In this document: positions 9,030-16,743 of the stretch, piece after piece
Numbering within the stretch: the first letter of the stretch is position 1
Layout of the letters: each line of letters opens with the position of its first letter
DNA from: Ruegeria marisrubri
Lineage (GTDB): Bacteria > Pseudomonadota > Alphaproteobacteria > Rhodobacterales > Rhodobacteraceae
Assembly: GCF_001507595.1 (NCBI RefSeq)
Contig: NZ_LQBQ01000012.1
Location: 496,001-560,000, forward strand
Direction of reading: 5' to 3'
Length of the DNA: 64,000 bases
The notes under the pieces: generated by a model
Told to the model about the DNA's origin: nothing
The model's database searches: none
What the model saw: the letters and a program-made list of their open reading frames with translations, nothing else
Position numbers and translations under genes: made by a program

Positions 9030-10145
9030 TCATTCGTTGGTTGACACCTGGCTGTCTTCGTCCAAAGGGATCAACGTGATGCCACCTTCGCTTTCCAGAG
9101 TTCGGATCGTGCCGACGATTTCTGCCATCGCCTGTTCCGCCTCGGCCTGTTTCACCTTGCCGCGTTCGCCCATCTCTTCGCGCAGGGTATCCGCCATGCG
9201 CGACGACGTATTGGACAACAGGAAATCGACGGCTGCTTGGTCACCCTCGGTCGAAGCGCCGGCAAGCGCGGTGGTCAACGTCGCCTGATCTACGCCGCGC
9301 AGGATGGCAGGGACATCGCGTGGCTGTATGCGCCGGGGGATATGTTCAAAGGTAAAGATTGCCCGGCGCACTTCCGAGGCGAAGTCCGTGTCCTCTTCGT
9401 CCAGCGCGCTGAGCAGCCCGTCGCGCGTCGCGGCCGGGGAGTGGTTCAGAATGGCCCCGACACGCTCGCCCGGTGCATCCTTGAAGGCTAGATCGGGTTT
9501 CCTGTCCAACTGAGCGGCCAATGCCCAGCCGATCCGGTCCACGGTCTCGGGCGTGACGTGCGCCGTGCGGGACATCGCAAGCGTGATGCGCCGCGCCTCG
9601 GGGCCAGGTAAATGCCCCAAGAGTTCAGCGGCCTTGGCCGTGTCGAGTTTCGAGAGCATCACCGCCGCCACCTCGGTGCTTTCGGCCTGAGCAACAGCGG
9701 CCAGTTCCCCGGCGTCGAGCGCGCGCAGACGCTGCCACGGATCGCCCGATTGCCGCACCCCGGCCTCTTTCCGCAGACGCGCGGCAGTGGACGGGCCGAT
9801 CCGCCCCGCCACTGCATCCAGCGCCCCGGCCAGACCGTGCGGGAATGACAGGCCGACGCCATCCAGCGCCTCGGTGAATTCCTGCGCGACCGTGGCCAGC
9901 GTGACGCGATCGACAAGCCCCATCCGCCCCATCTGGAGCGTGAGTTTTTCCTGCAAATCCTCAGGCAGTTCCTCGAGCGGGATATCGGCGCCTTCGTTCA
10001 GCAGCAGGCGCACGACGATGGCGGCCTTTTCCCGCCCGGAAAGCACGCGCGGGACGATCCGCTGGTCCTGAGTGTCCGAAGAAAACCCGGCGCCGGCGAC
10101 GGGCGCGCCGGGTTCAATCTGCATCAGCGTCTGTTCGTTCTGCAT
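9030..10145 (-). CDS. Divergent FliG-like flagellar motor switch protein
   Basis: A 371-residue protein with FliG middle and C-terminal domains. The C-terminal half is recognisable by FEHIPRRIQPRDVPAILRGVD, TTALAGAS, and FLLSNTSSRMADTLREEM. In the middle domain the canonical EHPQ is replaced by ESTE (in AESTEVAAVMLSKL). FliG couples stator torque to the C-ring. No other flagellar gene is nearby. It may be a specialised or degenerate paralogue, or the only FliG if the genome scatters its motility genes. Confidence 0.75.
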   Translation of the reverse strand: MQNEQTLMQIEPGAPVAGAGFSSDTQDQRIVPRVLSGREKAAIVVRLLLNEGADIPLEELPEDLQEKLTLQMGRMGLVDRVTLATVAQEFTEALDGVGLSFPHGLAGALDAVAGRIGPSTAARLRKEAGVRQSGDPWQRLRALDAGELAAVAQAESTEVAAVMLSKLDTAKAAELLGHLPGPEARRITLAMSRTAHVTPETVDRIGWALAAQLDRKPDLAFKDAPGERVGAILNHSPAATRDGLLSALDEEDTDFASEVRRAIFTFEHIPRRIQPRDVPAILRGVDQATLTTALAGASTEGDQAAVDFLLSNTSSRMADTLREEMGERGKVKQAEAEQAMAEIVGTIRTLESEGGITLIPLDEDSQVSTNE

Positions 10146-10216
10146 CTGCCTGCGTTGCCAATGGTTCGTGGTCTTGCAGACAAGTTATGCCAAGGGCCGT
10201 AAAGAAACCCTGAACC

Positions 10217-10765
10217 TCAGTAGTTGTAGGTCAGTCCCGTCCGGATCGCCTGACGCAGGGAAGTTTCGGCCCAGCTGCCCTGTCCGCCGCGCGCCACGAT
10301 CTCGCGCCACTGCGCAATGGCCTGATCCGTCTTGCCATCAGCGACAAACCCCTGGCCCATGTAGCTGCGGGCGAGGATGTTGTCCGGGTTGGCCGTGATC
10401 GCTTTTTCATAAAAGACGTTGGCCAGTTCCAACTCACCCATCTTGCGATAGGTGAACCCCCAATAGGTCAGAACCCGGTCGTCGTTCTGATCCGGCATGA
10501 CGCGAAGGATGTTCTGCGCATGTTCATACTGGCCATTATAGGCAAGCTCCCGCACGGCCTGATACAATTCTTCATCGGTGAAGTTGCTTTTCGACGGTTT
10601 CACACATTTCTTGGCGTTGGCGTCCCAGACGCGGCCAAAGAGGCATTTCTTGGTCGTATTGGTCGTTTTCGGCGGGCTTGATCCTCCGCCTCCGGCGGCG
10701 TCAACATTCGCGGGAGCCATGGACAGGCTCATGGCGGCAATTGCGGCTGAAATCAAAAGGCGCAT
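10217..10765 (-). CDS. Secreted TPR-repeat protein with CxxGxVWD motif
   Basis: A 182-residue exported protein. The ATG at 10765 gives a signal peptide (MRLLISAAIAAMSLSMAPANVDA). After a Gly/Ser linker comes a short Cys motif, CLFGRVWDANAKKCVK, then about three TPR-type helix pairs (NGQYEHAQNIL, LTYWGFTYRKMGELELANVFYEKA, ARSYMGQGFVADGKTDQAI). TPR repeats mediate protein contacts; the function is unknown. The upstream small gene encodes the same Cys/Trp motif. A hairpin terminator lies between the two genes. Confidence 0.75.
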   Translation of the reverse strand: MRLLISAAIAAMSLSMAPANVDAAGGGGSSPPKTTNTTKKCLFGRVWDANAKKCVKPSKSNFTDEELYQAVRELAYNGQYEHAQNILRVMPDQNDDRVLTYWGFTYRKMGELELANVFYEKAITANPDNILARSYMGQGFVADGKTDQAIAQWREIVARGGQGSWAETSLRQAIRTGLTYNY

Positions 10766-10812
10766 CGAAAAACTCCATCGACTATCGGGCACCCGTGATC
10801 ATAGTGCATCCA

Positions 10813-10846
10813 AGAGAAAAGCGAGCCTTTTTCGGCCCGCTTCTCT
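10813..10846 (-). terminator. Terminator after the small Cys-motif gene
   Basis: On the minus strand an imperfect stem AGAGAAGCGGGCC/GGCTCGCTTTTCTCT is followed by a pyrimidine tract. It lies 23 bases beyond the stop at 10869. Confidence 0.6.
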
Positions 10847-10868
10847 ACAAAACTCGGTGAACGGTGCT

Positions 10869-11021
10869 TTAGCTGTTTACAGCCTTCACACAGCTTTGGC
10901 TTTCGCTGTCCCAGACGGTGCCGGGGGCGCAGGACTGGGTTTGCTTGTGCAATTCGCAGGCCGACGCTGCGGTCGCAAACAACCCGACAGCCACGGCGCA
11001 AGCCAGAGTTCTCAGCGTCAT
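10869..11021 (-). CDS. Small secreted protein with CxxGxVWD motif
   Basis: A 50-residue protein. The ATG at 11021 is followed by a signal peptide (MTLRTLACAVAVGLFATAASA), leaving a mature peptide of about 29 residues. That peptide has three cysteines and the motif CAPGTVWDSESQSCVK. The same spacing, C-x2-G-x-VWD-x5-CVK, occurs in the neighbouring TPR protein. The motif resembles small cysteine-rich extracellular modules, but no family can be named. It sits between terminators and is probably a single-gene unit. Confidence 0.65.
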   Translation of the reverse strand: MTLRTLACAVAVGLFATAASACELHKQTQSCAPGTVWDSESQSCVKAVNS

Positions 11022-11078
11022 CGCGTTTCTCCTGTCTCGCCTTGTCCGGCCATCATAGACGTTTTCGCGGATTCGGGC

Positions 11079-11118
11079 AAAAAACGAGGCCCGGACCGTT
11101 TGCCTGCGGTCCGGGCCT
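11079..11118 (-). terminator. purB terminator
   Basis: On the minus strand a perfect 11-bp stem (GGCCCGGACCG/CGGTCCGGGCC) is followed by TCGTTTTTT, 29 bases after the purB stop. Confidence 0.88.
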
Positions 11119-11146
11119 TGCATTCGGTCAGGCGAGGTTTTTCCGG

Positions 11147-12451
11147 TTACTCGCCGAAAACACGCGAGAAAATGGTATCGACGTGCTTGGTGTGATAGCC
11201 GAGATCGAATTTTTCCTCGATCTCCTCGCGGCTCAGGGCGGCGGTCACCTCGGGGTCGCCCAGCAGCTCGGTCTTGAAGTCCTTGCCTTCTTCCCAGACC
11301 TTCATCGCGTTGCGCTGAACCAGGCGATAGGCGTCCTCGCGGCTGACACCGGCCAGCGTCAGGGCCAGCAACACGCGCTGCGACATGACGAGGCCGCGGA
11401 ACTTGTTCATGTTGGCCAGCATGTTCTCGGGGTAGACGACGAGGTTCTCGATCACGCCCGCCAGACGGTTCAGCGCGAAATCCAGCGTAACGGTCGCGTC
11501 CGGGCCGATGCCGCGCTCGACAGAACTGTGCGAGATGTCGCGCTCGTGCCAGAGCGCCACGTTTTCCATCGCCGGGATGACCGCCATGCGCACCAGCCGA
11601 GCGAGGCCGGTCAGGTTCTCGGTCAGGACCGGGTTGCGCTTGTGCGGCATCGCCGAGGAACCCTTCTGGCCCTTCGAGAAGAACTCTTCGGCCTCCAGCA
11701 CCTCGGTGCGCTGCATATGGCGGATCTCGACGGCGATGTTCTCGATCGACGATGCGATGACGCCCAGCGTGGCAAAGAACATCGCGTGGCGGTCACGCGG
11801 GATGACCTGGGTCGAGATCGGCTCGGGGCGCAGGCCGAGTTTCTCGCAGACATGTTCCTCGACGCGGGGGTCGATGTTGGCGAAGGTGCCCACGGCGCCG
11901 CTGATCGCGCCGGTGGCGACTTCCCAGCGGGCTTTTTCCAGACGGTTCTTGTTGCGGTCCATTTCCGCGTAGAAGCGGGCGAAGGTCAGTCCCATCGTCG
12001 TCGGCTCGGCGTGAATGCCGTGGCTGCGGCCGATGCGGACGGTTTCCTTGTGCTCGTAAGCGCGTTTCTTGAGCGCGGCCAGCACCTTGTCCATGTCGGC
12101 CAGCAGGATGTCTGCGGCGCGCACCAGCTGCACGTTCAGCGTGGTGTCCAGCACGTCCGAACTGGTCATGCCCTGATGGACAAAGCGGGCCTCTTCGCTG
12201 CCGATGTGCTCGGCTAGGTGAGTAAGGAAGGCGATCACGTCATGCTTGGTGACGGCCTCGATCTCGTCGATGCGGGCCACGTCGAATTCCACATCCTTCG
12301 CTTTCCAGACAGCTTCGGCGTTCTCGCGCGGGATCACGCCCAGATCGGCCATCGCGTCGCAGGCATGGGCTTCGATTTCATACCAGATACGGAACTTGGT
12401 CTCGGGCGACCAGATGGCGACCATTTCGGGGCGGGAGTAACGAGGGATCAT
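11147..12451 (-). CDS. purB: Adenylosuccinate lyase
   Basis: A 434-residue lyase acting twice in purine synthesis, on SAICAR and on adenylosuccinate, releasing fumarate each time. The fumarase/aspartase signature GSSAMPHKRNP and the segments TSSDVLDT and GRSHGIHAEP are present. The ATG at 12451 begins MIPRYSRPEM, the expected start for this family, preceded by an AAAAGGTG ribosome site; the frame stays open much further upstream without homology. It is a monocistronic gene with its own terminator. Confidence 0.97.
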   Translation of the reverse strand: MIPRYSRPEMVAIWSPETKFRIWYEIEAHACDAMADLGVIPRENAEAVWKAKDVEFDVARIDEIEAVTKHDVIAFLTHLAEHIGSEEARFVHQGMTSSDVLDTTLNVQLVRAADILLADMDKVLAALKKRAYEHKETVRIGRSHGIHAEPTTMGLTFARFYAEMDRNKNRLEKARWEVATGAISGAVGTFANIDPRVEEHVCEKLGLRPEPISTQVIPRDRHAMFFATLGVIASSIENIAVEIRHMQRTEVLEAEEFFSKGQKGSSAMPHKRNPVLTENLTGLARLVRMAVIPAMENVALWHERDISHSSVERGIGPDATVTLDFALNRLAGVIENLVVYPENMLANMNKFRGLVMSQRVLLALTLAGVSREDAYRLVQRNAMKVWEEGKDFKTELLGDPEVTAALSREEIEEKFDLGYHTKHVDTIFSRVFGE

Positions 12452-12591
12452 GGGCAGCGGCACCTTTTTTCGGTTGGCAAGGAGGGTTGGCGGGGTCATA
12501 GCTGCGCCAGACGCCATCGACAAGCCGGGAGCGCCCATTTGACACGGTTTGCCCGCCACCAGACACTTGTTGCCAGGATGGGAGGATGCCG

Positions 12592-13014
12592 ATGACGCGG
12601 ACAGCCGCGCTAGCCGATTTCGTCGGAGACTGGCGGCTGACCCGCCGGATCGACGATGCACGCACCGGGCAGGTGGCGTTGGCCGAAGGGCTGGCGCGGT
12701 TCGTGCCATCAGCGACCGGCCTGATCTATGACGAGACCCTGCGTCTGAAGTTGCCGGGACAGGCGCCGATGACCGCGACGCGGCGCTATCTGTGGCAGGC
12801 CGACGGCGACGGGATCGCGGTGCTGTTCGACGATGGCCGACCGTTCCACCGCATCGCGCTGGGCGAGGAGGCTTGGGAGGATACGCATTGGTGCGCCCCC
12901 GACAACTATAGGGGCAGCTACGATTTCGGCGACTGGCCACGATGGATATCACGCTGGGCCGTGACCGGCCCGCGCAAAGAATATTTCATGGTGACGACCT
13001 ACGACAGGCCGTGA
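12592..13014 (+). CDS. DUF6314 family protein
   Basis: A 140-residue protein of the DUF6314 type found in alphaproteobacteria: N-terminal ADFVGDWRLTRRI, a lipocalin-like run of beta strands, and RYLWQADGDGIAVLFDDGRPFHRI. GGAGG at 12581-12585 stands six bases before the ATG at 12592, so this start is preferred to the ATG at 12586. The function is unknown. It is convergent with the DUF6455 gene, seven bases away. Confidence 0.75.
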   Translation: MTRTAALADFVGDWRLTRRIDDARTGQVALAEGLARFVPSATGLIYDETLRLKLPGQAPMTATRRYLWQADGDGIAVLFDDGRPFHRIALGEEAWEDTHWCAPDNYRGSYDFGDWPRWISRWAVTGPRKEYFMVTTYDRP

Positions 13015-13021
13015 GCCGGCC

Positions 13022-13279
13022 TCAGGCCTCGCACAGGGCTTCCAGATCGGCCTTGTTGACGCAATAGTTTGGCGCCTCGTCCAGCCGGTCGTTTGCCTCG
13101 AGCAGGCTTTTGCACCCTTCCGGGTTGCGGCAGCCGGTGCATTTCATCACCATGCTGCGGTAATGTGCGGCCTCGGTATCGGGGTTGCGCAGGATCATCT
13201 CGCCCAGATCGGCGCCCAGACGCGAGGCCATCCCCGTGACCAGATCGGTGTGCGAGGTCAGTTTCGAAAAGAGCTTCAT
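13022..13279 (-). CDS. DUF6455 family small protein
   Basis: An 85-residue protein with four cysteines in a possible metal-binding arrangement (CTGCRNPEGC, then C in NYCVNK and near the C-terminus). It matches the DUF6455 group of small roseobacter proteins. The ATG at 13279 begins MKLFSKLTSH; an upstream in-frame start would add about 35 residues without family resemblance. It lies 108 bases downstream of dddP on the same strand, so read-through from dddP is possible. The function is unknown. Confidence 0.7.
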   Translation of the reverse strand: MKLFSKLTSHTDLVTGMASRLGADLGEMILRNPDTEAAHYRSMVMKCTGCRNPEGCKSLLEANDRLDEAPNYCVNKADLEALCEA

Positions 13280-13387
13280 ATATGTTACTCCAGAGGCGTT
13301 GATTCGGATTTCGTGTAACATTTGCCACGTCGCCGACCCCGGCGGTTTGATTTCGGTCAAACGGGAGGCGGCGGGCGCCGCCAAAAC

Positions 13388-14728
13388 CTATTCGCCCATC
13401 AAGGCAGGATCGAAGGGGTAGGTGGTCAGGTTTTCATAGCCGTCTTCGGTGATCAGCACCTGATCCTCGAGCTTGATCGAGAAATCGCCGCCGACCTCTC
13501 CGACACAGGCCTCGACGCACAACACCATGCCGGGCTCGAGCGGATAGTCATAGGCGCCTTCGACCGCCTTGTCGGGATAGGCCACCAAGGGCCACTCGTC
13601 GCACAGGCCGACCCCATGCATCAGGCAGCCGTATTTCTGCGCCTGGAACTTGTCGTCCAGCTTGTGCGCGTTGGCCGTCAACTCGGGTATCATCACGCCG
13701 GGTTTGAGCATCTCCATGTTGGTCATGATATGTTCATGCGCGTGACGCATGGCATAGATCATGTCGGGACGCGGTTTCTCGTCGCCGATCCACCAGGTGC
13801 GCGAGATGTCGATGCAGATGCCGTAGGAACCGATCAGGTCGGTATCAAAGGCGATGATCTCGTTCTTCTGCGTGATCCGGGGGCCGCATTCCTGGAACCA
13901 AGGGTTCGTGCGCTGCCCCGAGGCCAGCAGGCGCGTCTCGATCCATTCGCCGCCGCGCTTGATGTTCTCGGCATGCAGAACGGCCCAGATGTCATCCTCG
14001 CTGGTCTTGCCATCGCCCACGTTTGCACGGGCGAACGTCTCCATCTCGGCCACGGCGGTTTCGCAGGCGTGATGGGCGCAGCGCATGGCCAGGATCTCGT
14101 CGGGGCCCTTGATGGCGCGGGTCTTTTCGGTGACTTCCTCGCCTTCCATGATCTCGAAGCCCTGCGCCTCGAGCGCGCGGAGGCCGTGCAGCATGATCTT
14201 GTCCACCGCCAGACGCTTGTTGCCGGGGGCATGTTCCTGCATCAGTACGCGCACCTCGTTCGAGAAGACATCGGCCTGCACATCCACCTTGTCGCCCCGG
14301 TCGAAATAGAACAGGTCGGCGCCCGAGCGTTGTTCCCGCACCAGCGGGTTGAACTTGGACAGGAAGGGCGAGTTCTTGTAGTCCCAGATCACCATGTAGC
14401 CATCGGCGCACAGCAGAACCGCGCGGAACGGATTGTGGGTGTTCCACAACTGCATGTTGGTGCTGTCGGTCGCATAGCGGATGTTGAGAGGGTCGAACAT
14501 CAGCAGCCCGCCATAGCCCCGATCGACGATCGCCTGGGTCAACCGTTTCCAGCGATACTCGCGCATCCGTTCAAGGTTCGGCAGCCGCAAACCTGCTGCT
14601 TCCCATTCGGCAAAGGCCAGCTGTGTGGGGCCGATCTCGATCCGGTCGTTGTCATTCGGCGTGCCGTCGCCCAGCGTCTTGCCGCGGGTGGGGTCGATCT
14701 TGCGGGTGTCGCGATAGTGTGTGTTCAC
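13388..14728 (-). CDS. dddP: Dimethylsulfoniopropionate lyase DddP
   Basis: A 446-residue M24-metallopeptidase-fold enzyme that cleaves DMSP to dimethyl sulfide and acrylate. The creatinase-like N-terminal domain begins MNTHYRDTRKIDP, as in known DddP proteins. The six metal ligands of the dinuclear site are present at the published positions: D295, D297 and D307 (FDTDLIG...CIDISR), H371 (LMHGVG), E406 (VEACVGE) and E421 (KLEDQ). I counted these from the codons. This supports an active DMSP lyase rather than a peptidase. It is divergent from a DUF3445 gene across 122 bases containing a palindrome. Confidence 0.96.
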   Translation of the reverse strand: MNTHYRDTRKIDPTRGKTLGDGTPNDNDRIEIGPTQLAFAEWEAAGLRLPNLERMREYRWKRLTQAIVDRGYGGLLMFDPLNIRYATDSTNMQLWNTHNPFRAVLLCADGYMVIWDYKNSPFLSKFNPLVREQRSGADLFYFDRGDKVDVQADVFSNEVRVLMQEHAPGNKRLAVDKIMLHGLRALEAQGFEIMEGEEVTEKTRAIKGPDEILAMRCAHHACETAVAEMETFARANVGDGKTSEDDIWAVLHAENIKRGGEWIETRLLASGQRTNPWFQECGPRITQKNEIIAFDTDLIGSYGICIDISRTWWIGDEKPRPDMIYAMRHAHEHIMTNMEMLKPGVMIPELTANAHKLDDKFQAQKYGCLMHGVGLCDEWPLVAYPDKAVEGAYDYPLEPGMVLCVEACVGEVGGDFSIKLEDQVLITEDGYENLTTYPFDPALMGE

Positions 14729-14778
14729 GGATTGGCCTCCCTGCTGTTCCGTTCAGGGTGCAGGCCGGGTGACGCAGG

Positions 14779-14796
14779 GTCGCACAGATTTGCGAC
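14779..14796. promoter_or_regulatory. Palindrome between dddP and the DUF3445 gene
   Basis: GTCGCA-CAGATT-TGCGAC is a perfect six-base-arm inverted repeat. It lies 51 bases upstream of the dddP start and 55 bases upstream of the divergent gene, where an operator for one or both would be expected. No regulator gene is adjacent. Confidence 0.5.
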
Positions 14797-14850
14797 TGAA
14801 TTTTCGTCGTTTTTGGTCTTACTCGGCAAACCGGCCATGCTAATCGCGAC

Positions 14851-15585
14851 ATGATGACGGAAATTCTGCAGAAATCGATTCCCTATGACCCGCTGGCCGA
14901 ACGGCCTCTGCCGGGTATCCAGCCGCTTTCCATCGAGGACTGGCTGCTGCGGGACGACGCATTTGCCGAACAGATGGCTGAACGCGAGCGCCTGCTGGCC
15001 GAGCGGCGCGCGGACGTGCTGGCCATGGATGAAAGCGCCATGCCCGCGGCGCAGGAGTTGCTGGACCTCGTGCTTGCCCAATCCTATCCCGGCGCCACAG
15101 GGCGGGTGACGCGGCCTGACGGCGTTGAGGTCCAGATAGACCGTGCGCAACCGCTGGATACCTTGTGCCGGCTGGTTCAGGAGGATCTCTGCATCCTGCA
15201 GAAGCGCGGCGACGAGCATGTTCTGATGGCGGCGAACCTGTGTTTTCCGGCCAGTTGGAAACTGTCCGAGAAATTCATGCGGCCGCTGATCGCGATTCAT
15301 GATCCCGTCGTCAGCTATGATGACAATATTGCCCGGCGCGTGCAGCGGCTGTTCGATGGTATTCAGCCGGGTAGGCCGCTGTGGCGATACAACGCCTTGT
15401 GGTATGAGGACGCCACTCTGTTCCAGCCGCGCAGCGCCAGCGCGCCGAGGCCGGTGCGCGACCGGGAAGGGGCACACTATCTGCGCAGTGAAAGACAGAG
15501 CCTGCTGCGGTTGCCGGAAAGCCGGGCCGTGGTGTTTTCGATCCACACATTCGTTCTGGAGGCCGCGTCACTGAACCGGGGATAG
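14851..15585 (+). CDS. Heme-dependent oxidative N-demethylase family protein (DUF3445)
   Basis: A 244-residue protein of the DUF3445 family, whose characterised members are heme-dependent oxidative N-demethylases acting on methylated amines. Family features are the PLPGIQPL start, the DDAFAEQMAERERLLAER helix, LVQEDLCILQ, FPASWKLSEKFMRPL and FSIHTFVLEA. Whether this protein demethylates an osmolyte-derived amine is inference. The start could be ATG 14851 or the following ATG 14854. Its divergent position next to dddP invites a link with marine methylated-osmolyte use. Confidence 0.8.
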   Translation: MMTEILQKSIPYDPLAERPLPGIQPLSIEDWLLRDDAFAEQMAERERLLAERRADVLAMDESAMPAAQELLDLVLAQSYPGATGRVTRPDGVEVQIDRAQPLDTLCRLVQEDLCILQKRGDEHVLMAANLCFPASWKLSEKFMRPLIAIHDPVVSYDDNIARRVQRLFDGIQPGRPLWRYNALWYEDATLFQPRSASAPRPVRDREGAHYLRSERQSLLRLPESRAVVFSIHTFVLEAASLNRG

Positions 15586-15589
15586 AAAA

Positions 15590-15611
15590 AGCCCCGCCGA
15601 TTGGCGGGGCT
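15590..15611 (-). terminator. Terminator for the gene at 15641-16549
   Basis: On the minus strand AGCCCCGCC-AATC-GGCGGGGCT is followed by TTTTTC. It lies between convergent genes and has its T-tract only in the minus direction. Confidence 0.8.
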
Positions 15612-15640
15612 GCGCAAGGGGGTCGAATGCGCTATAGGTA

Positions 15641-16549
15641 TCAGAGACCCAATGCCGCTGTGACCTCGGTTATCGCGCCGCTGCTTTGCAGCAGAACCAG
15701 CGCGGCCGTATAGGACAGTACGTGGGTGTTTAGCCGGAAATCTTCTCCTCTGATCAGGTTCACGGCCGCCATCGAGGCCGCGACCGGAGCGCAGAGAAAT
15801 GCAACAGCGCCGGTCATGCCCCAACTCGACAGGCGTTGGAGATCGCGTCTCAGCCGGTCTTCGCGCGACAGTTCCTGCTCTGGTTCCTCGTCTTCGCGGA
15901 AGGCGAGCGTCAGAAGCACCTGATCCGTGACCTCGATCGGTCGGGTCCCATCGGTGGGCACTGCCGGGGCCGTATGCTGATCGGCGGCCGGCCCCTCTTG
16001 GTGCGCGTCGCTTTCCGATCCAGAGAACGGCCCGCTGACCGAGGCGAAAATCTGCTTGCAGCCACGCTGGCGGCCTGGCGTCAGCGTGTCAAACGCGCTC
16101 ATGAACTGTTCGATGGTCAGAACCGTGTTCGGCGAAAGCCACTCAACCCGCAGAGACGTGCAGATGTCGACCATGCGATAGAGCATGACGACCAGCATCA
16201 GTTCCGAAACCTCGTTGTCGTCCAGAAGCTCGGACACCGGAGACATCGTGATGACGAGCCGTTTCTTGCCACGCAGGACCGGCTTTCTGGCAATCGCTCT
16301 GAAGCCACCCGCGCTGTTGTTGCCGTCGTCACGGTTTTCCGGCGCAAGAGCCTCGGTTTCGAGGCTCAGTTGCACGAGGTACTGGCTGGAGACAACGCTC
16401 GCTTCGGTTTCGGACAGGACGGTCCGGCGTTCGACGAGATGTCCATAATCCTGAAGAGTTGCCGCAACGATCTGGCTGAAGCGCTCCAGCGTTCCGTCAT
16501 CGTTGCCCAGAAATACCAAGCCGCCATGGTATCTGCTCTTCGAAGTCAC
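15641..16549 (-). CDS. Unrecognised protein with C-terminal membrane segments
   Basis: A 302-residue protein I do not recognise. It starts with GTG at 16549, with GGAGG eight bases upstream. The N-terminal two thirds look cytoplasmic: alternating strands and helices (GGLVFLGNDDGTLERFSQIVAATL, RLVITMSPVSELLDDNEVSELMLVVMLYRMVDIC). An acidic, low-complexity linker (about 180-240) follows, then two probable membrane segments (GAVAFLCAPVAASMAAVNLI and LSYTAALVLLQSSGAIT). The LVVMLYRM region suggests a compact alpha/beta domain. It is a single gene with its own terminator. Confidence 0.7.
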   Translation of the reverse strand: MTSKSRYHGGLVFLGNDDGTLERFSQIVAATLQDYGHLVERRTVLSETEASVVSSQYLVQLSLETEALAPENRDDGNNSAGGFRAIARKPVLRGKKRLVITMSPVSELLDDNEVSELMLVVMLYRMVDICTSLRVEWLSPNTVLTIEQFMSAFDTLTPGRQRGCKQIFASVSGPFSGSESDAHQEGPAADQHTAPAVPTDGTRPIEVTDQVLLTLAFREDEEPEQELSREDRLRRDLQRLSSWGMTGAVAFLCAPVAASMAAVNLIRGEDFRLNTHVLSYTAALVLLQSSGAITEVTAALGL

Positions 16550-16743
16550 AGCGCGAATCCTCCATTGCGTGTGTTTGCAAAACCAACTCTATTTTCGGAT
16601 ATGGGAAAAAATTTGACAGATTTGGAGAATTCCTAACTTTTCCCGAGTCTGGTTACGTATTGGAAACCAAGGAAGAAAAGTCGTTTGAAGTGGATGTCGG
16701 CGGTTTTGTGGCGAAATTGCGGCGCGAGGTTGTGCAGGCTGCT
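16550..16743. other. Intergenic region upstream of the unrecognised gene
   Basis: This AT-richer 194-base gap separates two minus-strand genes. It should hold the promoter of the 15641-16549 gene and the 3' end of the mltB transcript. I see no convincing hairpin with a T-tract for mltB and no clear -35/-10 pair on the minus strand. Confidence 0.4.

Noticed and set aside
7200..9044. A 614-codon plus-strand open frame opposite the acyltransferase and EamA genes
   Set aside because: It spans two well-supported minus-strand genes and their junction and shows no protein family features.
16613..16639. TTGACA followed by TAACTT on the plus strand
   Set aside because: The spacer is only 15 bases and it would transcribe antisense into mltB; no plus-strand gene follows.
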